DNA from: Bacillota bacterium
GTDB taxonomy: Bacteria; Bacillota; UBA4882; UBA8346
Assembly: GCA_023402395.1 (NCBI GenBank)
Contig: JAEYGI010000025.1
Coordinates: 1 to 64,000 of the forward strand
DNA: 64,000 bases
Reading direction: 5' to 3'
Under the pieces are notes generated by a model that was not told the origin of the DNA, did not search any database, and worked only from the letters and a program-made list of their open reading frames with translations. The translations under genes and the position numbers were made by a program. This document shows positions 24,152 through 33,498 of the stretch, in pieces. The stretch's first letter is position 1; each line of letters opens with the position of its first letter.

Positions 24152-26830
24152 TTGGGAGCCAATTACCTCACGGATGGACGCTTTTGGAGGCGACCTCCCC
24201 TGAAAAAGTCCCTGATCCGGGTCATACGCGATAATCAGCTGTTAATCATCATCTGTCTCGGCATGCTCACCCTGTTTCTGGTGGGCATTTTGGTCTGGGT
24301 CCAAACCGTCGAGCTGAATAAGCAACGACTGCTGGCGCTCACCAAAAGCGTGGATATCTTCATCCGGCAGAACCAGGCCGTGATCGACGCGGCCCATGAG
24401 GAAGTGGGGCTGATTCAGGTCCTCACCGAGCCGACAGTGCGGGAACTGCTGCTTTGCTATCCCGAGGGGTTTACCGCCGGGTTTTATTCCCGTACTTACG
24501 AGCAAGTGGTCTTTGCCGTCTCTCCGGCTCGCGAGCCCGATTCCCGCCTGATCGGTTCGCGGCTGGCCGCCAATGATTGCGCCCGGCTCAGCTGGGAAAC
24601 CGGGCTACCCTCCTTTAGCTGGTATTGGTCGCGGGCGCGCCATGACTGGAACTTGCGCTGCGTTTATCCGGTCCGCTTCGAAGGGCGGGTGATCGGGCAT
24701 ACCTTCGCCCGATTGACCTTAAGCAACCTGCTGCGGCTCAGTTACAATATTTCCGCCGGCTTGCTGGCGCTGTTGATCTGCACCGGATTGGTCCTGGCCG
24801 CGGCCGTCCACCGGCTAGTGCGGCGGATCCGGATTAATTTGCAGCGGCTGGTCCTGCTGGAGGAGCACGGGAATGAGCCGGACTTTGACTTCGAGGAGTT
24901 TGACCGAGTCGCCCGCTTCAACCGGAAGACCTATTCCCAGCTGCGGGCGGCCGAACGGCAAAAGACCCGGATCCTGGAGAGCATCACCGATGCTTTTTTC
25001 ACGCTGGACCCCTTGGGCCAGGTCACCTATATCAATAAGGAAGCGGAACGGATCTTCGAGGTTAAAAAAGAGGAACTGCTGAACCGGGTCTTCTGGGAGA
25101 TTTTCCCCGGGGAGCGCGGGTCGGAGTTTTTCGAGCAATGCCGGTCGGCCGAGACCCACTCCGCCGCGGTCCATTTCGAAACCCACTGGGAGCTGGTCAA
25201 CCGCTGGGTCGAGGTTCACGTCTATCCGTCCGGCGACGGCCTCTCCGTCTATTTCCAGGACATCTCCGACCGGAAGCGGACCGAACGGGAACTGGCGGCC
25301 GAGCGGGAGAGGCTGGCGGTGACGCTCCGTTCGATCGGGGAAGGGGTGATCGCCGCCGACAATAGCGGCCGGGTGGCGCTGATGAATCTGGTGGCCGAGA
25401 CCCTCACCGGTTTCACCCAGGAGGAAGCGGCCGGCTTTCCGCTTTCCCGCATCTTTTATCTGGCCGATCAGCAATGGCAGGACCCTTTGTCCTTCTTCAG
25501 CAGCCCCGGCGCCGGCCCGGTCGGCTCCGATATCCGTCATTTCCACGGAATGACGCTGATCGACCGGATTTTCCGCGAGATCCCGGTGGATGTTTCGCTG
25601 GCCACGATAATGGCGCCGGCCGGGGAGCAATTGGGCGTGGTCCTGGTCTTTCGCGATATCTCGGAAAAGCAAAAAACCGAGCTGGAACTGCTCCGGGCCG
25701 AGAAGCTGGAATCGCTGGGAATCATGGCCGGCGGGATCGCTCATGACTTCAATAATCTGCTGGCCGCGATCCTGGCCAATTTGCAACTGGCCCAGGCCAG
25801 GCTGAACAAGGGAGAGGATGTCTCCAAGTATCTCCGGGATTCGATCGAAGTTTCCCGGCGGGCCAGCGATCTCACCAAACAGCTCCTGACGTTCTCCCGG
25901 GGTGGCGCGCCGGTAAGAAAGGCGGCCTCCGTGGCCGACTTGACCCGGGAAACCGCCGCTTTCGTCCTGCGCGGCTCCAAGATCCGGCTTATTCTGGATC
26001 TCCCCGGAGATCTCCGCCCCGCCGAAATCGATACCGGCCAGATCAGCCAGGTGATTCAGAATCTGATCATCAATGCCAAGCAGGCGATGCCCGACGGCGG
26101 AACCGTCACCATCACCGGCGCCAACCTGGCCGTGGAACCCGGCGGCAGATTCGCGCCAGGCGATTATATCCGCCTGACCGTTGAGGATAACGGGCCGGGC
26201 ATTCCCAAACAGCATCTGGCCAAGATCTTCGACCCTTTTTTCACCACCAAGCCGGACGGGACCGGCCTTGGGCTCGCCACCTCCTACTCGATCATCGCCA
26301 AGCACCACGGTTACCTGGAGGTTGAGTCCGAGGAGGGCGCGGGCGCGGCCTTTCATATTTACCTGCCCGCTTCCGAAGCGCTCCCCGCTCCCGATCCCGC
26401 CCGGGAAGAAGTGGCGGCGGCCGACGGCTCCCGGATTTTATACATGGAGGACGAGGACGCGGTCAGGAAAGCCGTCGCCGAGATGCTCGAATATTTCGGC
26501 TACCGGGTCACCACGGCCCGGGACGGCCGGGAGGCGGTCCGGCTCTATCGCCGCGCCAGAGAGGCCGGCGCACCCTTTGCCGCGGTAATCATGGATCTCA
26601 CCGTGCCCGGCGGCAGCGGCGGCGAAGCGGCCATCAAAGAACTCCGGGCCGTCGACCCCGAGATCAAGGCGCTGGTCTGCAGCGGCTACTACGACGATCC
26701 GCTCCTCGCCAACTACCAGGAATACGGCTTTGCCGGCGTCATCACCAAACCATACAAATTTGATGAATTGAACCGGGAACTGAGCCGGTTGATCCATCAG
26801 ACCCAGCTTCGGCTGGACCTGGAGTCTTGA
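24152..26830 (+). CDS. Membrane-bound hybrid sensor histidine kinase (PAS-HisKA-HATPase-REC)
   Basis: 892 residues. TM1 about 33-52, an extracytoplasmic domain to about 205, TM2 about 206-228, two PAS domains (ILESITDAFFTLDPLGQVTY; TLRSIGEGVIAADNSGRVAL), HisKA with the phospho-His in GGIAHDFNNLLAAI (about residue 531), HATPase_c (NLIINAKQAMPDGG, VEDNGPGIPKQH, GTGLGLATSY), and a C-terminal receiver with phospho-Asp in AAVIMDLTVPGG. TTG at 24152 directly follows a possible -10 (TATAAT 24146-24151), so the true start may be an in-frame CTG at 24200, which has GGAGG 9 bases upstream. No cognate regulator is adjacent; signal unknown. Confidence 0.92.
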   Translation: MGANYLTDGRFWRRPPLKKSLIRVIRDNQLLIIICLGMLTLFLVGILVWVQTVELNKQRLLALTKSVDIFIRQNQAVIDAAHEEVGLIQVLTEPTVRELLLCYPEGFTAGFYSRTYEQVVFAVSPAREPDSRLIGSRLAANDCARLSWETGLPSFSWYWSRARHDWNLRCVYPVRFEGRVIGHTFARLTLSNLLRLSYNISAGLLALLICTGLVLAAAVHRLVRRIRINLQRLVLLEEHGNEPDFDFEEFDRVARFNRKTYSQLRAAERQKTRILESITDAFFTLDPLGQVTYINKEAERIFEVKKEELLNRVFWEIFPGERGSEFFEQCRSAETHSAAVHFETHWELVNRWVEVHVYPSGDGLSVYFQDISDRKRTERELAAERERLAVTLRSIGEGVIAADNSGRVALMNLVAETLTGFTQEEAAGFPLSRIFYLADQQWQDPLSFFSSPGAGPVGSDIRHFHGMTLIDRIFREIPVDVSLATIMAPAGEQLGVVLVFRDISEKQKTELELLRAEKLESLGIMAGGIAHDFNNLLAAILANLQLAQARLNKGEDVSKYLRDSIEVSRRASDLTKQLLTFSRGGAPVRKAASVADLTRETAAFVLRGSKIRLILDLPGDLRPAEIDTGQISQVIQNLIINAKQAMPDGGTVTITGANLAVEPGGRFAPGDYIRLTVEDNGPGIPKQHLAKIFDPFFTTKPDGTGLGLATSYSIIAKHHGYLEVESEEGAGAAFHIYLPASEALPAPDPAREEVAAADGSRILYMEDEDAVRKAVAEMLEYFGYRVTTARDGREAVRLYRRAREAGAPFAAVIMDLTVPGGSGGEAAIKELRAVDPEIKALVCSGYYDDPLLANYQEYGFAGVITKPYKFDELNRELSRLIHQTQLRLDLES

Positions 26831-26848
26831 CGGCTTCCCGGTTCCGTT

Positions 26849-28717
26849 TTAGTATTTTCCGAACGATCCGTCATCAAGCCAGCTTTGAATCCGCTCCTTA
26901 ACCGGCGCCGCGTTCACGTCGGCGGCCGTGGCTTCCTCGACCGGGAGCGACTCGGAGGAGGCGTCGTCCGCCTGTTTTTGAGCCATGGCCTTTAACAGGT
27001 TTTGCAGTTCCGGCGGGACCGTCCCGTTCCAAGCCCCTATCGATCCGGAACTGGCCAGTTTGAACTTCCCGACCATCTCTTTTAACAGTTGGGCCTGGCT
27101 GGAAAGTTCCTCGCTGGCCGAGGCGCTCTCTTCGGAAGTGGAGGTATTGGCCTGGGTCACCTGAGAGACCTGCTCGACGCCGACATTAATCTGGGCGATA
27201 GCCGACGCTTGCTGGTTGGATGCTGCCGCAATCTCGCCGACCAGGGTCGCGGTTTCGGCGATGCCGCCGACAATCTTATCCAGCGCCTCCGCCGTCTCTT
27301 CGGCGAGCTTTACTCCAACCGTAATTCGCTTGATTGAGCCTTCAATCAGCGCCGTGGTTTCTTTGGCCGCGTTGGCGCTCCGGGCGGCCAGGCTCCGGAC
27401 TTCTTCGGCCACTACCGCGAACCCTTTGCCGTGCTGGCCGGCGCGGGCGGCCTCAACGGCGGCGTTTAGGGCCAGGATATTGGTTTGGAAGGCGATCTCG
27501 TCGATTACTTTGATAATTTTGGAAATATTTTCCGAAGACTCATTGATCTCGCCCATGGCCGCCAGCATTCCGCGCATTCGCTCATTGCCGTCGGCCGCGT
27601 TCTCCTTGACCCGCAATGACAACTCATTGGCCTGGCTGGCGTTGACCGCGTTCTGCTTGGTCTGCGCCGCCACTTCCGTCACAGAGGAAGTGATCTCCTC
27701 CAACGAAGCGGCCTGCTCGGTTGAACCCTGCGACAGGCTCTGACTGGAGAGGGAAACCTGCTGAGCCCCGGCTGCCACTTGCTCAGCCGACCGGTTAATG
27801 TTGCCCAGGACTTCATTGTTGGTCGCGACCATCTGCTTCAACCGCTGCCCGAGCAGATCCTGGTCGGAGCGGACTTTCACCGCCACGGTCAAGTCTCCGG
27901 CCGCCATTTTCTCGACTACCAGCGCCTGCTCCCGGATGCTATCGATCATCCGGCCAAAGGACGACATCAGCTTCCCAATCTCATCCCTGGTCTCCGCCTT
28001 GATCTGGACTCCCACATCGCCGAGGGCCAGCCGGTCGGCGGCTTCGACCAGCCTCACCACCGGACGGCTGATCATCCGGGCAATCAGGATTCCAAGCACC
28101 AGCGCCAGAATGAAAGCCACCGCGCCAAAAACCATCATTATCAGGATCGCCCGGTTTCCTTCCACCGTATTGCGATCCGATTCTTGATCCCCGGCCTTGA
28201 TTTTTGCTTCAAAAAATTCAGTAATGATGGCATCGATATCCGTTGCCAGAGTTTGGACCTCGCCGCGCATTAAGGCGATCCCCTGATCCTCACGGCCGCT
28301 CAAGGCCAACCGGATCACCTCGTTCTGGACTTCGTCATACCGGGCCAGCAAGGTTTGTAAGCGGCGGTACTCTTCCTGAACTTCCTGCGTGACAATTGTT
28401 TTTTCAAACTTCTCCAGGTTCCGCCGAACCTCACTCATATAACTCTGGATATTATCGGCATACTGCTGCCGGTCATTGCCGCCCCGTTCGACGAGGACGT
28501 CGCGTAAGTTTACCCGGCACCGTTGAAAGAAGATTTCCGCCTTGCCGATATCCGCCAGCGGCTTGCCGTAATAGTTAAACAACCGCGTATAACTGATATC
28601 GATCCGCCGCATGTTAAACGCTCCGATCAGCCCCACGATTCCGGCCAATAAGGCCAACAATACAAAACTGACAATTAATTTCGTTCCAATCTTCAAGTTC
28701 CTGAACCAGCGCAACAT
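26849..28717 (-). CDS. Methyl-accepting chemotaxis protein (4HB-type sensor)
   Basis: 622 residues. TM1 about 13-34, four-helix-bundle sensor with NYYGKPLADIGKAEIFFQRC, TM2 about 190-213, HAMP, then a cytoplasmic coiled coil with the hairpin signature IDEIAFQTNILALNAAVEAA (about residue 400). It transmits attractant or repellent signals to CheW/CheA. The C-terminus (WLDDGSFGKY) lacks an obvious CheR-binding pentapeptide. Convergent with the hybrid kinase. Confidence 0.95.
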   Translation of the reverse strand: MLRWFRNLKIGTKLIVSFVLLALLAGIVGLIGAFNMRRIDISYTRLFNYYGKPLADIGKAEIFFQRCRVNLRDVLVERGGNDRQQYADNIQSYMSEVRRNLEKFEKTIVTQEVQEEYRRLQTLLARYDEVQNEVIRLALSGREDQGIALMRGEVQTLATDIDAIITEFFEAKIKAGDQESDRNTVEGNRAILIMMVFGAVAFILALVLGILIARMISRPVVRLVEAADRLALGDVGVQIKAETRDEIGKLMSSFGRMIDSIREQALVVEKMAAGDLTVAVKVRSDQDLLGQRLKQMVATNNEVLGNINRSAEQVAAGAQQVSLSSQSLSQGSTEQAASLEEITSSVTEVAAQTKQNAVNASQANELSLRVKENAADGNERMRGMLAAMGEINESSENISKIIKVIDEIAFQTNILALNAAVEAARAGQHGKGFAVVAEEVRSLAARSANAAKETTALIEGSIKRITVGVKLAEETAEALDKIVGGIAETATLVGEIAAASNQQASAIAQINVGVEQVSQVTQANTSTSEESASASEELSSQAQLLKEMVGKFKLASSGSIGAWNGTVPPELQNLLKAMAQKQADDASSESLPVEEATAADVNAAPVKERIQSWLDDGSFGKY

Positions 28718-28875
28718 AACTCGTCCTCCCTGCTCTCTCCGCTGCTTTTCGCTCTTGCGCGTAACGCGGGAACATCCCTGTGATATTTCCTGCGGTCTTA
28801 CATAGTTCTCGGAAAATACTCAGAAAGGCCGCATGGGGTCTTTCCCTACCTCAAGTCCGTAACGGATCCGCTCCG

Positions 28876-29520
28876 CTACAACACCAGTTTCATTTTTATG
28901 GCCAACCGGACCAGCCCGGCAATATCATGGACATTCAGTTTGGCCATGAGATTGGCCCGGTGCTTTTCCACGGTTTTCACGGTAATGCCCAGTTCCCTGG
29001 CGATGGAATTATTGGTATGGCCTTCGGCGATCAATTGCAATACCTCGATTTCACGGCTGGATAACCTCTCGATTTCATCCAATTCGTCACAGGGGTCGCT
29101 ATAATCGAGGAACCGCTCGATCACCACGCGCGAGACGGCCGAACTTAAGTACGCCTCGCCGCGGGCGGCGGCCCGGATCGCCAGCAACAGCTCCTCAGTG
29201 GAAGCACTTTTCAACAAATAGCCCTTGGCGCCGTTGCGCAACGCCTGCCGGATCAAAGCCGAATCGGAATGCATTGTGAGGATGATCACCTTGATCTGGG
29301 GATATGAATCGCTAATCCTGCGGGTAGCCTGAATTCCATTCAAGCGGGGCATCATGATGTCCATTACGATCACTTCCGGCCTCAGCTTTTCGGCCAATTC
29401 CAACGCTTCCAAACCGTCGGCGGCCTCACCGACCACCTCAATATCCGCTTCGTACTCCAGCAACGCCCGGATGCCGCTGCGAACCAAACTGTGATCGTCG
29501 ACCAGAAGGGTCCGGATCAT
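28876..29520 (-). CDS. NarL/FixJ-family response regulator
   Basis: 214 residues. Receiver domain with phospho-Asp in VIVMDIMMPRLNG (about residue 53) and a LuxR-type HTH at the C-terminus (LSSREIEVLQLIAEGHTNNS, IARELGITVKTVEKHR). It is an orphan: no kinase gene follows or precedes it, only the chemotaxis receptor 150 bases downstream. Confidence 0.95.
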   Translation of the reverse strand: MIRTLLVDDHSLVRSGIRALLEYEADIEVVGEAADGLEALELAEKLRPEVIVMDIMMPRLNGIQATRRISDSYPQIKVIILTMHSDSALIRQALRNGAKGYLLKSASTEELLLAIRAAARGEAYLSSAVSRVVIERFLDYSDPCDELDEIERLSSREIEVLQLIAEGHTNNSIARELGITVKTVEKHRANLMAKLNVHDIAGLVRLAIKMKLVL

Positions 29521-30302
29521 CCGTTTTCCCCGTTAAAGGGGCCGGCGGGCGGCTGAATCCGCGGTGTCGGCGCAAATAAACTCTCCGGATTGTCATTGAA
29601 CTTACCGGAGAGCCGTGGTTGTATTTCCTCCCCATCCGTTTTCCCGAATTTCACGTGGCATTTCCCCGTTCCATAACCGCCTTGCGCCTGAATTCGGGCC
29701 GGTCTGTCGAGGCCCGGAACGGTTCCGCTTTCTTTCTGACCTTTATTTTCAATTTTTCTCCCCGCCAAGGCCATCAACTCCGCCGTGTTAATTTGCTAAC
29801 ATATTAAAAAAAACAGCGACGGAAACCAACAAAAATTTATCCAGGTTACTGGAAATTTCATCCAGCGCGGCTCGTCCGTTTGGGAAATTATTCCGATTGC
29901 CCTCGGGATAGGTATAAGTATATTTATCATACTAAGTTTTTCAGTAAACTCGTATCAGGTCTTTCCCTACCATATTAAAAAAAAAGACCCCACAAATTGG
30001 ATTTCTTCTCCGTCTCTTGCAATTGGCGCACTGGTTGAGCATTCTTTACATTCACTGATATTCAGGCCATGATTCGGCAATACTTCATTCCTTCGATCGA
30101 ATCGTTCCCAATCACATCATTTTGTCAGCTTCGGATCGGGTAAGCATCGCCGAAGCGGTTTAACATTTTGTCAACCCCGCCTTTCGGCCATTCAATGATC
30201 GCTTCGGCCACGAGGTTTTTGAGTATCGAATCCGGCGGGCGTGAGACAATAGCATCACAGTTCCCTTATCTTCCATATCCACCCGAAACTGAGGAGTTTC
30301 CC
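29521..30302. other. 780-base intergenic region, no gene supported
   Basis: AT-rich in its central part (TATTAAAAAAAA motifs around 29802 and 29971). It contains short ORFs without ribosome sites. I see no riboswitch, tRNA or repeat. It should contain the leftward promoter of the response regulator and the rightward promoter of the next gene. Confidence 0.4.
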
Positions 30303-30773
30303 TTGAAACAGAACGAAAGCCTGAATGTTCAAAACCGAATCGTGCTCGGTTGGGTGGCCGGTTCCATCGGCTTCGCCGTAAAACACCTAATGGCCCAACC
30401 CCTTTATCTGCTGGGATGGTTGAAGGTCACCTTCCTCCAGTATAGCGCCGGACTGTTTTTGCCGTATGAAAATGTTCATTCCCTCGGCGGCGTTGTCATC
30501 GGCGCCTGCGCCGATTTCACCATCTGCCTGCTGCTGGGGCAGGGCTTCGTGGGAGCGCTAACGATCACCGGGTTCCGCCAGTTGAAGCTGCAAGGAATGG
30601 TCTATGGATTGACGGTTTGGATCCTCCTCTACGGCGCGCTGATCAACCTGGGAATGACCCTCTATACCGACCGGCCCGCTTCCGACAGTTTCCTGATGTT
30701 CTTGATCCATTTGGGCTTCGGATATGCGCTGGGCTGGGCAGTGGAGCGATACGGCCGGGAGGCGTTTAACTGA
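30303..30773 (+). CDS. Hypothetical four-helix membrane protein (156 aa)
   Basis: 156 residues from a TTG at 30303 preceded by GAGGAG; an upstream ORF extension lacks support. Four hydrophobic segments (MAQPLYLLGW, GGVVIGACADFTICLLL, LTVWILLYGALINLGM, FLMFLIHLGFGYALGWAV). It resembles in size and layout the protein encoded at 59929-60405 (NRIVLGWVAGSIGFAVKHL versus LLRGLIAGLAAGFIKDIPDL), so the genome holds a small family. Function unknown. Confidence 0.7.
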   Translation: MKQNESLNVQNRIVLGWVAGSIGFAVKHLMAQPLYLLGWLKVTFLQYSAGLFLPYENVHSLGGVVIGACADFTICLLLGQGFVGALTITGFRQLKLQGMVYGLTVWILLYGALINLGMTLYTDRPASDSFLMFLIHLGFGYALGWAVERYGREAFN

Positions 30774-30811
30774 TAACGTTTATGATCCGGCGCTCAGAAT
30801 GGACCTTCTCC

Positions 30812-32503
30812 CTATAGCCTCCTGGTCTTGATCAGATAGACGATCAGCCCCACGATCACCAGCAACGCTAGGCCGGTTTCGATTTTCAGGGCATTGACGC
30901 GGTTCAGCTCGGCCACGATGCCGCCGATCCCCGAGCCGATGATCACCCCGGCAATGATAATGCTCACCGCCAGCACAATGATGCTAAAGGTAATCCGGTT
31001 GGCGACCCGGGTCAGCCGTTCCAGCCACTCCTCCCCATCCGTCAGGCGGAACTGGATCATATAATCCCGTTCCTCCAACTTTGTCAGGAAATTGGCCAGA
31101 AATCCCGGCAACCGCCGCGCCAATAGCCCAACGTTCAGCAACTCTCCCAAGGCCTGCCGCCGGAGCCGGGCCGGGCTCAGGTTAGCCAGCAGCAGGCGGC
31201 GGGTAATCGGCTCGGCGATCTCCAGAATGGAGAGTTCCGGGTCAAGCCGCTCCACCAAACCTTCCAAGGTAATCAGGGTCTTGCCAAGGATCGCGAAATC
31301 CTGAGGAATCCCCAGCCGGAACGCATAAGCCAGGCCGAACAGTTCGCGGAGCGCTTCGCCGACTTTAATCCGGTTAACGGCCAAGCTCAGATACTTCTCA
31401 CGGATCCGGCCCACCTCCCGCTCTAGGCGGCGGAGGTTCAGGGTCCGGTCGCGGGGGAGATCGAGATCGATCAGGGCCTGGACCACCAGCCGGTCATTGC
31501 CGAAGGTCAGCCCGGCCAGGACGTTGAGGAATTCGCCCCGCCGTTCCTCGCTGAGCCGGCCGACCATTCCCAGATCGAGCAGGGCGATTTTGTCGCCGGC
31601 CAGGGCCATCAGATTGCCGGGATGGGGATCGGCATGAAAAAACCCGTCGCGCAGGATCTGATAGAGCAGGGAATGGGCCAGGCGCCGGGCCACCACCCGG
31701 CAATCAATCCCGGCTCCGGCCAGCGCCACCGGGTCGCTCAAGGCCAGGCCGTCGATGAACTCCATGGTCAGCACGCGCCGGGAACTGTGGCTCCAATAAA
31801 TCGCCGGAACGCAAACGGTTGGATCGCGGGCCAGATTTTCCCGGAAAACGGCGGCGTTTTGGGCTTCAATCCGGAAGTCCAGCTCATTCCGGAGAATCGC
31901 CTCGAACTCGGCCACCATCGGGCCGAACTCGTACAATTTGCCGTATTTGGTCCGGCGGTCCATGAATCCGGCCAAATCCTCCAGGATCCGCAGGTCCTGA
32001 TCGATGATCCGCTCGATCCCCGGCCGCTGCACCTTCACGACCACTCGTTCCCCGCCGGGGAGCCGGGCCAGGTGTACCTGGGCGATGGAGGCCGCGGCCA
32101 GCGGTTCCCCGGTGAACTCCTCAAACAAGCAGGCCAGTTCCATTCCGAACTCGCCCTCGATCACCGCCCGGACCTCGCCGAAACCAATGGCCGGCACCGC
32201 GTCGCGCAGCTTCTCCAATTCCAGCGCCACCTCGGCCGGGAGCAGCCCCGGCTTGACGCTGAGCAATTGGCCGATCTTGATGAAGGCCGGCCCCAGCTCC
32301 TCCAAGGCCCGGCGAAACCGTTCGCCCGGGGTCAGCCGCTCGGTATCGTCCGCCGCGGGCCGCCGCGGCAGTTTCAAATAATTGAGGATCCCCAACTGGT
32401 CAAGGAGCGCGCCGAAACCGTGCTTCATAAAAACGGAAACGATCTGCCTGTACCGGGGCAGGTTTTTGATCTGGCGGAGAGGGTTCAACCGATCACAACC
32501 CAA
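30812..32503 (-). CDS. UbiB/ABC1-family atypical kinase-like protein (AarF type)
   Basis: 563 residues. LRQIKNLPRYRQIVSVFMKH is the family N-terminus, LGPAFIKIGQLLSVKPGLLP the KxGQ motif, AAASIAQVHLARLPGGERVV the alanine-rich nucleotide loop, and GFFHADPHPGNLMAL plus LLDLGMVGRL the catalytic/metal region. Two TM helices lie at the C-terminus. The family supports quinone or lipid metabolism through ATPase-like activity. The start is a TTG without a clear ribosome site (alternative TTG at 32488). Confidence 0.92.
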   Translation of the reverse strand: MGCDRLNPLRQIKNLPRYRQIVSVFMKHGFGALLDQLGILNYLKLPRRPAADDTERLTPGERFRRALEELGPAFIKIGQLLSVKPGLLPAEVALELEKLRDAVPAIGFGEVRAVIEGEFGMELACLFEEFTGEPLAAASIAQVHLARLPGGERVVVKVQRPGIERIIDQDLRILEDLAGFMDRRTKYGKLYEFGPMVAEFEAILRNELDFRIEAQNAAVFRENLARDPTVCVPAIYWSHSSRRVLTMEFIDGLALSDPVALAGAGIDCRVVARRLAHSLLYQILRDGFFHADPHPGNLMALAGDKIALLDLGMVGRLSEERRGEFLNVLAGLTFGNDRLVVQALIDLDLPRDRTLNLRRLEREVGRIREKYLSLAVNRIKVGEALRELFGLAYAFRLGIPQDFAILGKTLITLEGLVERLDPELSILEIAEPITRRLLLANLSPARLRRQALGELLNVGLLARRLPGFLANFLTKLEERDYMIQFRLTDGEEWLERLTRVANRITFSIIVLAVSIIIAGVIIGSGIGGIVAELNRVNALKIETGLALLVIVGLIVYLIKTRRL

Positions 32504-32659
32504 ATGAAAGAGTCTCGATCCATTGTGCCTCGCCGGCCGGGATGTTATGCCGGGACCTCCGGCGCCGAAAAGTGAAGATTTTTCTAGAAAAAGGCAGGAA
32601 AAAGTTTACATCCGGTAGAATGTATCCAGAAACGAAGCCACCGTCAAGGAGAGTCCTTC

Positions 32660-33448
32660 ATGATCAACCGCCAGCAATTGATCGATTGTGAAATCCGCTT
32701 CCCGGCCCAGTTTTCCGATCTGACCGTCCAGCCCTTTGGATTGATGTTTTGCGATCCGGACAATCCCCTGTCCCATGACAGCAATCACGCGGTGCTCCTG
32801 CACCCGGGCCCCGACCCGGAACCGGCCGTCGCCGCGATCATCTCTTTTTATCAGCAACGGGGGATTCAGCCGATGATTTACCCTTCCTTCCAGCCGGGGG
32901 AACTGGGAAGCCTGGCGCCGGTGCTGGAGCGGCTCGGATTCCGGATTACCATTTTCGACGTGATCTATATGTTCCGGAGGACGCCGTCGCGAATCACGCC
33001 TATTCCCGAACTGGAAGTGAAGCGTCTCGAAGCGGTCGGGCCGGGCCTGGAGGAGTTAATTCATTCCGAGAACCCGTTCGATCAATGGACCGCGCCGCGG
33101 CTCCGGCGGCACCTCGCCTCCGATCGCTTTCACCTGCTGGCCGGGTTCGTCGATGGCCGGCTGGCGACCGTTGCTTCGGTCAATCTGCTCGATGGCCATT
33201 CCCGGGTCGACGACCTGCTGACTCACGGCATTTTTAAAGGCCAGGGCTACGGGCGGTCGCTCCTGCATCATTTGATCGGCTATCACGACCGGATCTCAGC
33301 GAACCTCCTGTACCTGTACACCGCCAATTCGGCCGCGATCCGGGCTTACCGGGACGCGGGGTTCGTGGAGCTTCCGAAGCAGTTGCCGGGCTGGAGCGCC
33401 CGGATGGAGCCGTCCAACCTGATCTATATGCACCACAATAAACCATGA
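32660..33448 (+). CDS. GNAT-family N-acetyltransferase
   Basis: 262 residues with an N-terminal domain of about 110 residues and a C-terminal GNAT domain: GIFKGQGYGRSLLHHLIGYH is the acetyl-CoA loop (V/I-x-x-x-x-R/Q-G-x-G motif) and YLYTANSAAIRAYRDAGFVE the C-terminal signature. Substrate unknown. AAGGAGAG precedes the ATG. Monocistronic; convergent with adenine deaminase. Confidence 0.88.
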   Translation: MINRQQLIDCEIRFPAQFSDLTVQPFGLMFCDPDNPLSHDSNHAVLLHPGPDPEPAVAAIISFYQQRGIQPMIYPSFQPGELGSLAPVLERLGFRITIFDVIYMFRRTPSRITPIPELEVKRLEAVGPGLEELIHSENPFDQWTAPRLRRHLASDRFHLLAGFVDGRLATVASVNLLDGHSRVDDLLTHGIFKGQGYGRSLLHHLIGYHDRISANLLYLYTANSAAIRAYRDAGFVELPKQLPGWSARMEPSNLIYMHHNKP

Positions 33449-33458
33449 AGCAATTGCC

Positions 33459-33476
33459 GCGCGCTTAGCAGCGCGC
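33459..33476. terminator. Hairpin between convergent genes
   Basis: GCGCGC-TTAGCA-GCGCGC lies between the ends of the acetyltransferase and adenine deaminase genes. It may end transcription from either side, though no long T run is present. Confidence 0.5.
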
Positions 33477-33498
33477 TTTACGGGGGCGGGCCCCGATC

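Noticed and set aside
24815..26356. 513-residue minus-strand ORF
   Set aside because: Antisense to the hybrid kinase; rich in G, P, Q and D as GC-rich shadows are; no ribosome site or family features.
29517..29777. 86-residue ORF overlapping the response regulator start by ATGA
   Set aside because: No ribosome site, low-complexity sequence and no domain; the overlap seems accidental.
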